Assembly (NCBI RefSeq): GCF_910594985.1
Contig: NZ_CAJVCE010000002.1
Location: forward strand, 372,001 to 436,000
From: Paenibacillus allorhizosphaerae
GTDB lineage: Bacteria; Bacillota; Bacilli; Paenibacillales; NBRC-103111
DNA length: 64,000 nt
Reading direction: 5' to 3'
Position numbers and translations under genes: made by a program. A model generated the notes under the pieces. That model made no database searches, had not been told where the DNA came from, and was given only the letters and a program-made list of their open reading frames with translations. Below, piece after piece: positions 18,401-27,415 of this stretch. Position 1 is the stretch's first letter, and every line of letters starts with the position of its first letter.

Positions 18401-19805
18401 TTCAGGGGAGTATCAGCCGCACGCTCATAATTACACCAAAGTGCTGTTCGGGGAAAAACAGGTATTCCGTGCAGGGACGATCGGTACGGTTGCGGAAAAG
18501 ACGGCCTTCGGCTTTGTTAAAAAGTACGAGGAAGGCCAAGGGGAAAAATGGCGCGGCGCTGAGCTGAGCCGTCTCGCCCTTGGCTGCACCGGGGTTAAAC
18601 GAAGCACTGGCCAGCATCCGGGGGGCATTGTGGTTGTGCCGGATTACATCGATGTGAATGAGATTACGCCGGTACAGTATCCGGCCGACGATACGAGCTC
18701 GGAATGGATGACGACGCACTTCGACTATCACGCCTTCGACGCGAACCTGCTCAAGCTCGATATTCTCGGGCACGACGACCCGACGATGATGCGGATGCTG
18801 CAGGATTTGACGGGCGTCGATCCGACGACCATCCCGATGAACGACCCGAAGGTGATGAGCATGTTCAACTCCGTCGATTCGCTCGGAGTGACGCCGGAGC
18901 AAATCCGGACGACGGTCGCGACATACGGCGTTCCCGAGATGGGAACGAAATTCGTCCGCCAAATGCTGGAGGAAGCGAAGCCGTCGAGCTTCGCCGACTT
19001 GCTGCAGATTTCCGGACTTTCGCATGGAACCGGCGTATGGCTCGACAATGCGCAGGAACTGATCAAGAAAGGGATTTGTACGATCAAGACGGTGATCGGC
19101 TGCCGTGACGACATCATGCTGTATTTGATTTATAAAGCCGGTATGGATGCGGCATTGGCGTTCAAGATTACGGAAAGCGTGCGGAAAGGGAAAGGCCTGA
19201 CGGACGAGTGGAAAGAGGAAATGAAGAAGTGCAACGTACCGCTCTGGTACATCGATTCGTGCGAGAAGATCCAGTACATGTTCCCTAAGGCGCATGCCTC
19301 GGCTTACGTCATTTCAGCCGTGCGCACCGCCTACTTTAAGCTTTATCATCCGATTGCTTACTATGCAACGTACTTTTCGGTTCGCGCCACCGATTTTGAG
19401 CTCGATGTGCTGTGCCAAGGATATGACGCGATATTGCGCAGACTCATCGAAATCGAGGAAAAAGGCTTCCAGGCACTGCCGAAGGAAAAAAATATGATTT
19501 CAATTCTCGAGATGGCACTTGAGATGACGGCACGCGGTTTTTCCTTCAAGAGCATCGATCTGTATAAATCCGATGCCACCAAATTTTTGATCGAAGGCGA
19601 TTCGATAATCCCGCCGTTTTCCGCTCTGGCCGGCATCGGCGAAAATGCGGCAAAAAATATCGCCGCAGCCAAGGACGACGGACCGTTCCTCTCGATCGAA
19701 GATTTCCAGACGAGAAGCAAAGCGTCCAAAACGATCGTGGAGCTGCTCGGGAACATGGGCTGCTTCCGCGGGCTGCCGGAATCGAACCAGCTCTCCTTGT
19801 TTTAA
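15468..19805 (+). CDS. polC: DNA polymerase III alpha subunit, PolC type
   Basis: The 1445-residue Gram-positive replicative polymerase with built-in proofreading (B. subtilis PolC is 1437). Domains in order: N-terminal region, OB fold (about 225-310), split PHP domain beginning with EFHLHTTMSTMDG (about 337), DEDD exonuclease with VFDIETTGLSVTSNKIIEIAG (about 424), zinc-binding CKSC...CPNCG (about 918-945), catalytic palm with PDIDLNFSGEYQPHAH (about 970), and the fingers. A C-terminal beta-clamp-binding peptide ends in NQLSLF. ATG 15468 is chosen because GGGGAGG lies 6 nt before it and the length then matches; ATGs at 15387 and 15411 lack a site. Confidence 0.98.
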   Translation: MSNSNSALKRDRFEMLMHQAGVPVDVVQSFFSDGYIDKVETSRKNKEWTFYIVKSQIVPSGVYRSFCKMIRDKYAHIAMIRFVLQYTNDVKHDEVAHEYWDMFLEWVQREAASINGWMTKAKIDVQGNVLTLHLLDTIGLELAKKKNIGQWIQDYFNHYFGVEFVVKYTVDAAREEEFVKFAKKIELEEKEVTSVIMTAVEAENEAAAQQDEAEVKLMAGYDIKEQAVPLQDVKDEEKKITIQGTVFGLDSKELKNGSTLFMFNITDFSDSLSVKVFAKTKEDVKIYSLIKNGTWLKLRGRVEYDRFMQIPELVMIPSDVNEIMAPPERKDNAEEKRVEFHLHTTMSTMDGVTSVDQYIKTAAQWGHKAIAITDHGGIQSYPEANHAAHKHHIKVIYGVEANIVDDSVQVVMNAAAIPLVDAEYVVFDIETTGLSVTSNKIIEIAGVKMKEGKEIGRFATFINPHERIPYHIQQLTNINDDMVKDAPELAEMLPKFIEFVGDSILVAHNARFDIGFIQANCKQLALPEVTNAVLDTLELARLLFPTMKNHRLNTLADKFKVSLENHHRAIDDSIALGHVLFHLLKESGDRGYATLEQLNDRAGKSLNTQRPFHCCIYAKNMTGKKNLYTLISLSHTEYFHREPRIPKSKLMAMREGLIIASGCEKGEFYETVLNKSVEEAEMVAEFYDVLEIQPICVNMHLVDKGLVGSAVQLEDANRKIIEIGRKLGKPVIATGNVHYLHPREKISRDITINGITGFSPLKDMRKPDVHFRTTKEMLEEFRYLGEQTAYDVVVKNTSELADQFEELELFPTKGGPTDNGLFTPIFEGADEEIRNTCYDTAKSIYGEPLPEVITARLEKELVPIIKYGFSANYLISEKLVKKSNADGYLVGSRGSVGSSVVATFLGISEVNPLPPHYICKSCKHSEWILDGSVPSGFDLPDKNCPNCGEKLKGEGQDIPFETFLGFKGDKVPDIDLNFSGEYQPHAHNYTKVLFGEKQVFRAGTIGTVAEKTAFGFVKKYEEGQGEKWRGAELSRLALGCTGVKRSTGQHPGGIVVVPDYIDVNEITPVQYPADDTSSEWMTTHFDYHAFDANLLKLDILGHDDPTMMRMLQDLTGVDPTTIPMNDPKVMSMFNSVDSLGVTPEQIRTTVATYGVPEMGTKFVRQMLEEAKPSSFADLLQISGLSHGTGVWLDNAQELIKKGICTIKTVIGCRDDIMLYLIYKAGMDAALAFKITESVRKGKGLTDEWKEEMKKCNVPLWYIDSCEKIQYMFPKAHASAYVISAVRTAYFKLYHPIAYYATYFSVRATDFELDVLCQGYDAILRRLIEIEEKGFQALPKEKNMISILEMALEMTARGFSFKSIDLYKSDATKFLIEGDSIIPPFSALAGIGENAAKNIAAAKDDGPFLSIEDFQTRSKASKTIVELLGNMGCFRGLPESNQLSLF

Positions 19806-19853
19806 AAGACAGCGAACGCCCGGACGGGAACGATGATGCACCCTTGCCTAATC

Positions 19854-19882
19854 TTGCATCGACACGGCACTTATGGTATAAT
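19854..19882 (+). promoter_or_regulatory. Sigma-A promoter of the rimP-nusA-infB operon
   Basis: TTGCAT (19854-19859), a 17-bp spacer and a perfect TATAAT (19877-19882). The implied transcript starts near 19889 and has a leader of about 125 nt before rimP. Confidence 0.85.
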
Positions 19883-19917
19883 CTGTTACGGTATCAATGT
19901 AATATTCTCGTGAGCAG

Positions 19918-19950
19918 AGAGTGGGGAAACCCACTCTTTACATTTTGTAT
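19918..19950 (+). promoter_or_regulatory. GAAA-capped leader hairpin upstream of rimP
   Basis: AGAGTGGG (19918-19925) and CCCACTCT (19930-19937) form a perfect 8-bp stem closed by a GAAA tetraloop, followed by TTTACATTTTG. Only about 30 nt from the predicted transcription start, it looks like an attenuator or a stabilising 5' structure. Regulation by NusA or another factor is possible but not shown by sequence. Confidence 0.55.
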
Positions 19951-20015
19951 ACGGCATATAACCGTGAGGAGCGTTTCGGCGACCTTCACTGCTATAACGA
20001 TAGGAGGAAAGCAGG

Positions 20016-20474
20016 TTGAGCACACACATCAAATCCATCGTGGAAGAGCTCGTTCGCCCTTTCTTGGACGAGAACGGATTTGAGCTTGTCGACATCGAGT
20101 ATGTAAAGGAAGGCGGCAATTGGTTTTTACGCGTGTACGTCGATAAAGAGGGAGGTATCGATATCGACGACTGCGGACGCGTCAGCGAATTTTTGAGTGC
20201 AAGACTGGATGAGAAAGACCCGATCGAAGCTGCCTATTTTCTGGAGGTTTCGTCACCAGGCGCCGAACGTCCGCTCAAAAAAACGCAGGATTATCATAAA
20301 GCCGTCGGGGACCACGTATTCATCACAACGTACGAGCCGGTCGACGGGCTGAAGGAATTCGAAGGCATGCTCGTCTCTTTCGATGAGGAAACCGTCGTCG
20401 TAGAGATCGGCAAGAAGAAGCACAGCATTCCATACGCGAAAGTGGCCGGTGCCCGATTGGCTATTAAATTTTAA
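20016..20474 (+). CDS. rimP: Ribosome maturation factor RimP
   Basis: A 152-residue RimP (YlxS), which helps early 30S assembly around S12. The N-terminal domain carries [23 protein letters not shown] (about residues 22-44) and the [14 protein letters not shown] motif follows near residue 76; the C-terminal SH3-like domain ends the protein. The start is TTG 20016 with AGGAGG at 20003-20008. It is first in the nusA operon, as in most bacteria. Family length is about 155. Confidence 0.96.
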   Translation: MSTHIKSIVEELVRPFLDENGFELVDIEYVKEGGNWFLRVYVDKEGGIDIDDCGRVSEFLSARLDEKDPIEAAYFLEVSSPGAERPLKKTQDYHKAVGDHVFITTYEPVDGLKEFEGMLVSFDEETVVVEIGKKKHSIPYAKVAGARLAIKF

Positions 20475-20513
20475 CGCGCAGCCGTATTTTATGAGAGGGG
20501 GAACTCCGTTCAA

Positions 20514-21611
20514 ATGAACATGGATTTTATCGAAGCACTGAATGAAATTGAAAGAGAGAAAGGCATTGCCAAAGATATTTTGATTGAAGCGATCGAAGCG
20601 GCGCTGATCTCGAGCTATAAACGAAATTTTAATACGGCGCAAAACGTACGTGTCGACATTAACCGCCATACCGGATTGATCAAAGTATACGCCCGCAAAA
20701 CCGTCGTCGACGAAGTGCTGGATCCGCGACTGGAAATTTCGCTCGACGCTGCACGGGAAATCAACGGCAACTATCAATTGAACGATATCGTGGAAATTGA
20801 AGTGACGCCGCGGGATTTCGGACGCATTGCCGCCCAAACCGCCAAACAAGTCGTGACGCAGCGTATCCGTGAAGCCGAGCGGGGACTTATTTACAACGCT
20901 TATGTTGATAAGGAAGAAGATATCGTCAACGGCATTGTCCAGCGGCAGGATCAACGCAATTTGTATATCGACCTCGGCAAAATCGAAGCGGCCATGCCGC
21001 TAGGCGAGCTGATGCCGACAGATAAATTCAAGCAGGGAGACCGGGTCAAAGCGTACATTACGAAAGTGGAAAACACGACCAAAGGCCCGCAAATTATATT
21101 GTCCCGTACCCATCCGGGGCTGCTGAAACGGCTGTTCGAGCTGGAAGTACCGGAAATTTTCCAAGGGGTCGTCGAGATTCGTTCCGTCGCCAGAGAAGCC
21201 GGCTTCCGCTCCAAGATCGCCGTTTATTCCCGTAACGCGGAAGTCGACCCTGTCGGCTCTTGCGTCGGCCCGAAAGGAATGCGCGTCCAAACGATCGTCA
21301 CGGAGCTGAAAGGCGAGAAGATCGATATCGTGCGTTGGGTGGAAAACGTGGAAGAATATGTGGCCAATGCGCTCAGCCCGTCCAAAGTCCTCGAGGTGCA
21401 TGTATTTGAAGCGGAGAAGATGGCTCGTGTCATCGTGCCGGATTATCAGCTTTCGCTTGCGATCGGGATTAAAGGACAAAATGCAAGATTGGCTGCAAAA
21501 TTGACCGGCTGGAAAATCGATATTAAGAGTGAAACACAGGCGGAGCAGGAATACGGCCGTCCGAAATCCGAGTCCGACGGGATGCATCAGGATTCGGTCA
21601 GTATCGATTAA
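20514..21611 (+). CDS. nusA: Transcription termination/antitermination factor NusA
   Basis: A 365-residue Firmicute-type NusA without the acidic repeats found in E. coli. Domains: N-terminal RNA polymerase-binding domain (1-125), S1 domain (about 135-200, starting GIVQRQDQRNLYIDLG), and two KH domains (VGSCVGPKGMRVQTIVTELKGE near 245 and LAIGIKGQNARLAAKLTGW near 315). NusA modulates pausing and intrinsic termination and may act on its own leader. ATG 20514 follows AGAGGGGG; ATG 20520 is a close alternative. The C-terminal ~20 residues are polar and probably disordered. Confidence 0.97.
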   Translation: MNMDFIEALNEIEREKGIAKDILIEAIEAALISSYKRNFNTAQNVRVDINRHTGLIKVYARKTVVDEVLDPRLEISLDAAREINGNYQLNDIVEIEVTPRDFGRIAAQTAKQVVTQRIREAERGLIYNAYVDKEEDIVNGIVQRQDQRNLYIDLGKIEAAMPLGELMPTDKFKQGDRVKAYITKVENTTKGPQIILSRTHPGLLKRLFELEVPEIFQGVVEIRSVAREAGFRSKIAVYSRNAEVDPVGSCVGPKGMRVQTIVTELKGEKIDIVRWVENVEEYVANALSPSKVLEVHVFEAEKMARVIVPDYQLSLAIGIKGQNARLAAKLTGWKIDIKSETQAEQEYGRPKSESDGMHQDSVSID

Positions 21612-21644
21612 AAGACGCATCGTGCGGGGAGGGGATGAGATCCG

Positions 21645-21959
21645 ATGAAGCCAAGAAAAATACCTCTGCGTAAATGTGTCGCCTGCCAGCAAATGATGGC
21701 GAAGAAAGAGCTGATCCGCGTGGTCAAAACGCCAAACGATGAGCTTTTGATCGATTTGAGCGGCAAAAAGGCCGGCCGGGGCGCTTACTTATGCGGGAAA
21801 CTTTCCTGCTTCAAGCTGGCCAAAAAATCTCGAGCGCTCGACCGCGCGTTGAAATCTACGGTATCACCGGAAATATACGATTCGCTTGAGCAAGATTTCA
21901 TCAAGGTGGAAGACGAATTTATAGCCGGAAAAGACGCGGTGGATGACGAGGATGAATAA
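21645..21959 (+). CDS. rnpM: RNase P modulator RnpM (YlxR)
   Basis: A 104-residue YlxR family protein, shown in B. subtilis to bind RNase P RNA and modulate its activity. It has the conserved start [18 protein letters not shown], the [26 protein letters not shown] core and an acidic C-terminal tail. The CVAC and C-G-K-x-x-C cysteines are present. It overlaps the downstream L7Ae-like gene, the usual arrangement in nusA operons. GGGGAGGGGATGAG precedes ATG 21645. Confidence 0.94.
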   Translation: MKPRKIPLRKCVACQQMMAKKELIRVVKTPNDELLIDLSGKKAGRGAYLCGKLSCFKLAKKSRALDRALKSTVSPEIYDSLEQDFIKVEDEFIAGKDAVDDEDE

Positions 21960-22245
21960 AAACTTTTTTTCCAATCTCGGGCTTGCGATGCGCGCCGGAA
22001 AGGTCATAACCGGTGAGGAAATGGTCATTCAATCGGTGCGCGGCGGGGAAGCGAAGCTTGTTATCGTAGCCGAAGACGCGTCGGAAAATACGCTCAAGAA
22101 AATAAATGATAAGTGCAGCTACTACGGAGTTCCCCTTCTACTGACAGGCCAAAGGGAACAGCTGGGAGACAGTATCGGCAAAGAGGCACGGGTCGCGATT
22201 GCGGTCACGGACGCCGGATTTGCGCGGATGCTTATGAAGCAGTAG
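21943..22245 (+). CDS. ylxQ: L7Ae/L30e-like ribosomal protein YlxQ
   Basis: A 100-residue member of the L7Ae/L30e/S12e/Gadd45 RNA-binding fold, with [23 protein letters not shown] and [21 protein letters not shown] typical of YlxQ. YlxQ proteins bind kink-turn RNA; the cellular target is not settled. ATG 21943 and ATG 21952 are both possible and both overlap the end of rnpM, so coupling is likely whichever is used. It precedes infB by 24 nt. Confidence 0.9.
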   Translation: MTRMNKNFFSNLGLAMRAGKVITGEEMVIQSVRGGEAKLVIVAEDASENTLKKINDKCSYYGVPLLLTGQREQLGDSIGKEARVAIAVTDAGFARMLMKQ

Positions 22246-22269
22246 GAAATTGTACGGAGGTGGACAGTA

Positions 22270-25083
22270 TTGACGAAACAAGACAATAATAAAGATAAAC
22301 TCAGAGTGTACGAATATGCCAAGTCATTGAATATGAGCAGTAAAGAGATTATTACGATTTTGAAAAGAATTGGAATTCCGGTCAACAATCATATGAGCGT
22401 AATGGAGAACGATGCGGTGGATAGTGTAGAGAAATTTTTCAAAGACGTAAAAGCAAACGCAGCAGCCAAACGAGATGGCGGAACAGGCGCCGGCGCCAAA
22501 CCGCAAGAAAAGCAGCAGCCGAGAAACGAAAACAAGCAGCCGACGGTAGCGGTACAGCCGAAACCGGAACAAAAGCAGCAGGCACAAGTCCAATCGGCGA
22601 CGCCAAGACCAACGAGCGGTGGACAGTCGCAACCCGACCGCAGACCGCAAGGACAAGGCGAAGGCGAAAATCGCCCGAGCCAGGGACAGGGTGGCAACGG
22701 CCAACAGCGGCAGGGGGACCGTCCAGGATTTGACCGTAATCGCGGTCAAGGACAAGGTCAGTCGGGTCAAAGTAACCGCGGAGGCGGTTATCAGGGCCAA
22801 GGCGGCGGTCAAGGCAATCGCGGAGGCGGTTATCAGGGCCAAGGCGATCGCAGACCGCAAGGCCAAGGCGGCGGTCAAGGCCAAGGCTATGGCGGCAATC
22901 CGAACAACCGCGGCGGCCAACAAGGCTCGTCCGGCGGCGGACAAGGAAACCGTGGACCAGGCCAGAGCCGTCCGCAAGGCGGCCAAGGTGCGGGTCAAGG
23001 TCAAGGCGGCCAAAGCGGCGGCCAACGTCGCAGCGGTGGCTTCGACCAACGCAGCGGCAATAACAGCGGCAGCAACAACGGCAATCGCAGCAGCGACAAC
23101 AACCGTTTCAGTGCGTCGGCTCCCCCGAGACAGTTTACACCGCCGGCGGTGGATGCCGACAGGGACGATGCGAACAAGAACAAGGCGGCTAAGAAAACCA
23201 AACCGAACCAAAAGCGGTTCGACGATAATAAGCCAGGGGGCAACCGGGGTTCGCAGTACCGCGGCAATTCGAAGCATCAGGGCCGCGGCGGAAGAAATCA
23301 ACAGGAAGCGCCAAAACCGAAAATCGATAACACGCCGAAGAAAATTATCGTGCGCGGCACAATGACCGTTGGCGAGCTTGCTAAATCACTGCATAAAGAC
23401 GCTTCCGAAGTGATCAAGAAGCTGCTGTTCCTCGGCGTTATGGCAACGATCAACCAGGAACTCGATCTCGACGCCATTCAACTGCTCGCTTCGGATTACG
23501 GAGTAGAAGTCGAACTGAAAATTCCGGTCGAGGAAGACAAGTTCGAGCAGTTTGAAGAAAAAGACGAAGAAGAAGATTTGCTCGAACGTCCGCCGGTCGT
23601 AACGATCATGGGACACGTCGACCACGGGAAGACGACGCTCCTGGATGCTATTCGCAAAACGAACGTAACGGAAGGCGAAGCCGGAGGCATTACGCAGCAT
23701 ATCGGTGCGTACCAAGTGGAAACGAACGGGAAGAAAATTACGTTCCTGGATACGCCGGGCCATGAAGCGTTCACGTCCATGCGTGCCCGCGGCGCGCAAG
23801 TGACCGATATTACCATTATCGTCGTAGCCGCGGACGACGGCGTTATGCCGCAGACGATTGAGGCGATTGCCCATGCGAAGGCGGCCAAAGTTCCGATCAT
23901 TGTCGCGGTGAACAAAATCGATAAGCCGGATGCGAATCCGGACAAGATCAAGCAGGAATTGACCGAATACGAGCTTGTGCCGGAAGAATGGGGCGGAGAT
24001 ACGATCTTCTGCAACATTTCCGCAAAGCAGCGTATGGGACTTGATAATTTGCTCGACATGATTCTTCTCGTTGCTGAAGTTCAGGAATTCAAAGCGAATC
24101 CGAACAAGCGTGCGAGAGGAACCGTTATTGAAGCGGAGCTGGATAAAGGTAAAGGCCCGGTTGCGCGTATTTTGATCCAGCACGGTACACTGAAGGTAGG
24201 CGACAGCTTCGTTGCAGGTGTATGCTTCGGCCGCGTGCGTGCCATGGTGAACGACAAAGGCAAGCGTCTTAAGGAAGCAGGCCCGTCCACACCGGTGGAA
24301 ATTACCGGTCTGACCGAGGTGCCGCAAGCCGGTGATCCGTTCCTCGCCTTTGAGGATGAGCGCAAAGCAAGGGCGATCGCCGAGAAGCGCGCCGTCACGC
24401 TGCGACAGTCCGAGATGGGCGCCAACGCGCGGGTTACGCTTGATGAGTTGTATAAACAGATCAAAGAGGGTGAAATTAAAGACCTCAATGTGATCATCAA
24501 AGCCGACGTGCAAGGTTCGGCCGAAGCGCTCAAAGGCTCGCTCGAGAAGATCGACGTCGAAGGCGCGCGCGTTAAAATTTTGCACAGCGGCGTAGGCGCC
24601 GTTACCGAGTCCGACGTTATTTTGGCATCGGCTTCCAATGCGATCGTCATCGGCTTTAACGTTCGTCCGGAGCCGCAAGCGAAAAATACGGCAGACCAGG
24701 AAAAAGTAGATATTCGCCTGCACAGCATTATTTATAAAGTGATGGAAGAAATCGAGCAAGCGATGAAGGGCTTGCTTGACCCGACCTTCAAAGAAGTGGT
24801 CATCGGCCAGGCTGAAGTTCGCAACGTGTTTAAAGTTTCCAAAGTCGGTGCGATTGCCGGGTGTATGGTCACCTCGGGTAAAATTGCACGCAACGCTGAA
24901 GCCCGTCTTGTACGCGGCGGAATCGTCGTATACGAAGGTAAGATCGATTCCCTGAAGCGATTCAAGGATGACGCAAAAGATGTAGCGCAAGGCTACGAGT
25001 GCGGTATATCTCTCGATAAATTTAATGATATTAAAGAAGGGGATATCATTGAAGCCTTCGTAATGGAAACTGTTGAGAGGTGA
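22270..25083 (+). CDS. infB: Translation initiation factor IF-2 with long Gly/Gln/Arg-rich linker
   Basis: A 937-residue IF-2, which places fMet-tRNA on the 30S subunit and promotes subunit joining. The first ~55 residues form an N-terminal IF2N domain ([21 protein letters not shown]); a second lies near 360-410. Between them, residues ~75-345 are low complexity, dominated by [12 protein letters not shown], Arg and Gln, and encoded partly by DNA repeats. The GTPase begins at residue ~447 with GHVDHGKTT, then DTPGHEAF and NKID. Domains II, III and the fMet-binding domain complete it. TTG 22270 is the start after ACGGAGGTGG. Confidence 0.97.
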   Translation: MTKQDNNKDKLRVYEYAKSLNMSSKEIITILKRIGIPVNNHMSVMENDAVDSVEKFFKDVKANAAAKRDGGTGAGAKPQEKQQPRNENKQPTVAVQPKPEQKQQAQVQSATPRPTSGGQSQPDRRPQGQGEGENRPSQGQGGNGQQRQGDRPGFDRNRGQGQGQSGQSNRGGGYQGQGGGQGNRGGGYQGQGDRRPQGQGGGQGQGYGGNPNNRGGQQGSSGGGQGNRGPGQSRPQGGQGAGQGQGGQSGGQRRSGGFDQRSGNNSGSNNGNRSSDNNRFSASAPPRQFTPPAVDADRDDANKNKAAKKTKPNQKRFDDNKPGGNRGSQYRGNSKHQGRGGRNQQEAPKPKIDNTPKKIIVRGTMTVGELAKSLHKDASEVIKKLLFLGVMATINQELDLDAIQLLASDYGVEVELKIPVEEDKFEQFEEKDEEEDLLERPPVVTIMGHVDHGKTTLLDAIRKTNVTEGEAGGITQHIGAYQVETNGKKITFLDTPGHEAFTSMRARGAQVTDITIIVVAADDGVMPQTIEAIAHAKAAKVPIIVAVNKIDKPDANPDKIKQELTEYELVPEEWGGDTIFCNISAKQRMGLDNLLDMILLVAEVQEFKANPNKRARGTVIEAELDKGKGPVARILIQHGTLKVGDSFVAGVCFGRVRAMVNDKGKRLKEAGPSTPVEITGLTEVPQAGDPFLAFEDERKARAIAEKRAVTLRQSEMGANARVTLDELYKQIKEGEIKDLNVIIKADVQGSAEALKGSLEKIDVEGARVKILHSGVGAVTESDVILASASNAIVIGFNVRPEPQAKNTADQEKVDIRLHSIIYKVMEEIEQAMKGLLDPTFKEVVIGQAEVRNVFKVSKVGAIAGCMVTSGKIARNAEARLVRGGIVVYEGKIDSLKRFKDDAKDVAQGYECGISLDKFNDIKEGDIIEAFVMETVER
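22777..22846 (+). repeat. 28-bp direct repeat in the infB linker
   Basis: The same 28 bases occur at 22777-22804 and 22819-22846, 42 nt apart (14 codons), encoding RGGGYQGQG-type units. Shorter GGCCAAGGC-like repeats surround it. The spacing keeps frame, so copy number can vary without breaking infB. Confidence 0.85.
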
Positions 25084-25089
25084 TACGGC

Positions 25090-25446
25090 ATGGCCAAAAT
25101 ACGCGTCGGAAGAGTCGGGGAGCAGATCAAGAAGGAACTGAGTCAGCTTATTCAATCGGAACTGAAAGATCCGCGGATCGGCTTCATTACCGTTACCGGA
25201 GTTGACGTAACGAATGACTTCTCCCAGGCCAAAATATTTTTGAGCGTGCTCGGCAGCGATGAGCAAAAGGCCGAAACGCTCAAGGCGCTCTCGCGCAGCA
25301 GCGGCTTCCTTCGTTCCGAGCTCGGCAAGCGAATTCGGATGCGGAAAATTCCGGAACTGCTCTTCAAATTCGACGCCTCGATTGATTACGGCAGCAAGAT
25401 CGAAACGCTGCTGCATCAAATCAATGATGAGAAGCCGGGTGTATGA
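25090..25446 (+). CDS. rbfA: Ribosome-binding factor A
   Basis: A 118-residue RbfA, a KH-fold protein for late 30S maturation of 16S rRNA. The family pattern is clear: RVGEQIKKELSQLIQSELKDPRIGFITVTGVDVTNDFSQAKIF (N-terminal helix and strand) and RIRMRKIPELLFKFDASIDYG near the end. It lies 6 nt after infB and overlaps nrnA by ATGA, so both are coupled in the operon. Length is usual. Confidence 0.96.
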   Translation: MAKIRVGRVGEQIKKELSQLIQSELKDPRIGFITVTGVDVTNDFSQAKIFLSVLGSDEQKAETLKALSRSSGFLRSELGKRIRMRKIPELLFKFDASIDYGSKIETLLHQINDEKPGV

Positions 25447-26429
25447 TGTTGGAGTCATACGAAGTTCATTTGAAGGAAGCAGCCGAATTTATTCGCGTGC
25501 ATGATGATTTTCTGGTAGTGTCCCACGTCCAGCCGGACGGGGACGCTGCCGGTTCTACGTTTGCGGCGGCGTTTATTTTGAAGGCGTTAGGCAAACGGTT
25601 CACATTGATCAATGAAGGGCCGATCCCGGAAAAGTTTCAATTTCTTGGCGGTGATAATCCCGTCGTCCAGTACGCCTCACAAGCGCCGGAACGTAATTTC
25701 GCTTTTGTCATATCTGTCGATTGTGCCGATTTCGGGCGGATCGGAGAAGTGTACCAATGCTTTGAGCACGGTGCGAAGCTTCTCAACATAGATCACCATG
25801 CCACGAACGATTTGTTCGGGACCGTCAATTTGGTTCGAGCGGATGCGGCGGCAACTGTAGAGGTACTGTATGATTTGGCGGTGACGCTCGGCGTCGAATT
25901 CACGCCGGAGCTGAACGATTGCATTTATACCGGTCTTTTGACTGATACCGGGGGCTTTCGTTATTCCAGCACGTCGCCCAAGGTGCTTCAGATCGCAGCG
26001 GACCTGCTCGGCCGCGGCGTGAAAGGCCATGAGCTTGCGGAGAAGTTTTTGGAAACAATGACCATATCGCAAGTATCCCTATTGCGTAAAGGATTGAGCA
26101 CGCTTTCGTTCGCGCATCGAAACCGGGTCGCCTGGCTGTCGGTCACTCTGGACGATTTGGCAGACACGGGCGCTTCGAATGACGATATGGACGGCTTGGT
26201 CAATTACGCGCGAAACGTCGAAGGCGTCGAGGTGGGGATGCTGTTTAAGGAAAAACAACCCGGCGTCGTCAAAGTAAGCCTTCGTTCAGGAGGACAAGCC
26301 GATGTGGCGGAAATCGCCAAACGGTTCGGCGGCGGCGGACATGTTCGTGCGGCCGGATGTACAGTATCCGGCTCTCTGAAAGAAGCGATCGACCAGGTCG
26401 TGAAGGAAGTAGGTAAGGCGCTCTCATGA
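25443..26429 (+). CDS. nrnA: Bifunctional oligoribonuclease and pAp phosphatase NrnA
   Basis: A 328-residue DHH/DHHA1 family phosphoesterase. NrnA degrades 2-5 nt RNA fragments and dephosphorylates 3'-phosphoadenosine 5'-phosphate. Motifs: HVQPDGDAAGS (about residues 28-38), VDCADFGRIG, and the DHH box NIDHHATND near residue 116, with the DHHA1 signature RFGGGGHVRAAGC near residue 300. ATG 25443 overlaps the rbfA stop as ATGA and the gene overlaps truB in the same way. The B. subtilis gene is elsewhere, but this arrangement is common in other Firmicutes. Confidence 0.93.
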   Translation: MMLESYEVHLKEAAEFIRVHDDFLVVSHVQPDGDAAGSTFAAAFILKALGKRFTLINEGPIPEKFQFLGGDNPVVQYASQAPERNFAFVISVDCADFGRIGEVYQCFEHGAKLLNIDHHATNDLFGTVNLVRADAAATVEVLYDLAVTLGVEFTPELNDCIYTGLLTDTGGFRYSSTSPKVLQIAADLLGRGVKGHELAEKFLETMTISQVSLLRKGLSTLSFAHRNRVAWLSVTLDDLADTGASNDDMDGLVNYARNVEGVEVGMLFKEKQPGVVKVSLRSGGQADVAEIAKRFGGGGHVRAAGCTVSGSLKEAIDQVVKEVGKALS

Positions 26430-27352
26430 GTTTGGAAGGCATATTGCCCGTATGGAAACCGAAAGGATTTACATCCCACGATGTTGTGGCCAAAGTGCGG
26501 CGCATTTTAAAAATCAAACGGATCGGGCATACCGGGACGCTGGATCCGGCTGTTACGGGTGTGCTTCCGCTCTGTATCGGACGAGCTACCCGATTGGTGG
26601 AGTACATCCAAGACTTGCCGAAGGAGTACGAAGCTACTTTGCGTCTTGGGCTCGCTACGGATACGGAGGATGCCGAAGGGAATGTGGTCGCCCGTGAGGA
26701 AGACGTCGGACGGAAACTTTCGCCGGAGCAAGTGACGGAGGCGATTTCGCGTTTCGTCGGCGACATTGAGCAGACCCCTCCGATGTACTCGGCCGTGAAG
26801 GTGGACGGCAAAAGATTGTACGAACTGGCCCGTGAAGGTATCGTTGTGGAACGCAAGGCTCGAACCGTCACGATTTACCGGATCGATATTCTCGAAACAT
26901 CCTGGTCCGGCGAATATCCGGAGGTTCGCTTTCGCGTGCAGTGCTCGAAAGGAACGTATATCCGCACCTTGTGCGTCGATATCGGCAAAGCGCTCGGCGT
27001 TCCCGCAGTGATGGCCTTGCTAGTTCGCACGTCTACGGGCGCCATAGGACCGGAAAGCTGTCTCACATTGGAGCAGATCGAGGAATTGCATGCGCGGGGG
27101 GAGCTTGGCGACAAGCTGCTTTCGATGGAGCAGGCGCTCTCGCATATGCCTTCGGTTCGATTGAACGCGGAGCAAGCGGTACGAGCCGTTCAAGGGCAGA
27201 AGCTCCGTATGGACCGTTCGGACGGCCTTTTGACGGCGGTGCCGGATGGCGTTGTCCAGGTGGCCGGTTTTTCCGAAGATCACAAGCTTCTCGGTATCTT
27301 CGACTGGGATGGGGCGCAGCATCTGCTAACCCCAGTGAAAATATTTTCTTAG
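26426..27352 (+). CDS. truB: tRNA pseudouridine(55) synthase TruB
   Basis: A 308-residue enzyme that makes pseudouridine-55 in the T loop of tRNA. The catalytic Asp lies in GHTGTLDPAVTGVLPLCIG (about residues 34-52). The N-terminal GILPVWKPKGFTSHDVV and the central CSKGTYIRTLCVDIG (about 172) are conserved. A PUA-like C-terminal domain ends the protein. It overlaps nrnA by ATGA, and ribF begins 63 nt after it. Length is typical. Confidence 0.96.
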   Translation: MSLEGILPVWKPKGFTSHDVVAKVRRILKIKRIGHTGTLDPAVTGVLPLCIGRATRLVEYIQDLPKEYEATLRLGLATDTEDAEGNVVAREEDVGRKLSPEQVTEAISRFVGDIEQTPPMYSAVKVDGKRLYELAREGIVVERKARTVTIYRIDILETSWSGEYPEVRFRVQCSKGTYIRTLCVDIGKALGVPAVMALLVRTSTGAIGPESCLTLEQIEELHARGELGDKLLSMEQALSHMPSVRLNAEQAVRAVQGQKLRMDRSDGLLTAVPDGVVQVAGFSEDHKLLGIFDWDGAQHLLTPVKIFS

Positions 27353-27415
27353 ACATGCTGGTTCCATGCGATTTGACTTGCTTGTCAGAAATGAATTGTA
27401 GGTGACGAAATCTCC

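Noticed and set aside
22777-22846. Regularly spaced repeats resembling a CRISPR array.
   Set aside because: The repeats are in-frame coding units of infB, irregular in size, without unique spacers or cas genes.
22324-23301. A 325-codon minus-strand frame and a 248-codon plus-strand frame in the infB linker, both very Ala-rich.
   Set aside because: Both are out-of-frame readings of the Gly/Gln-rich repeat region of infB; the repeats keep all frames open.
23386-25458. A 690-codon open frame on the minus strand opposite infB and rbfA.
   Set aside because: It lies entirely antisense to well-identified genes, its translation is rich in Arg, Phe and His with no domain pattern, and such frames arise from codon bias in GC-rich genes.
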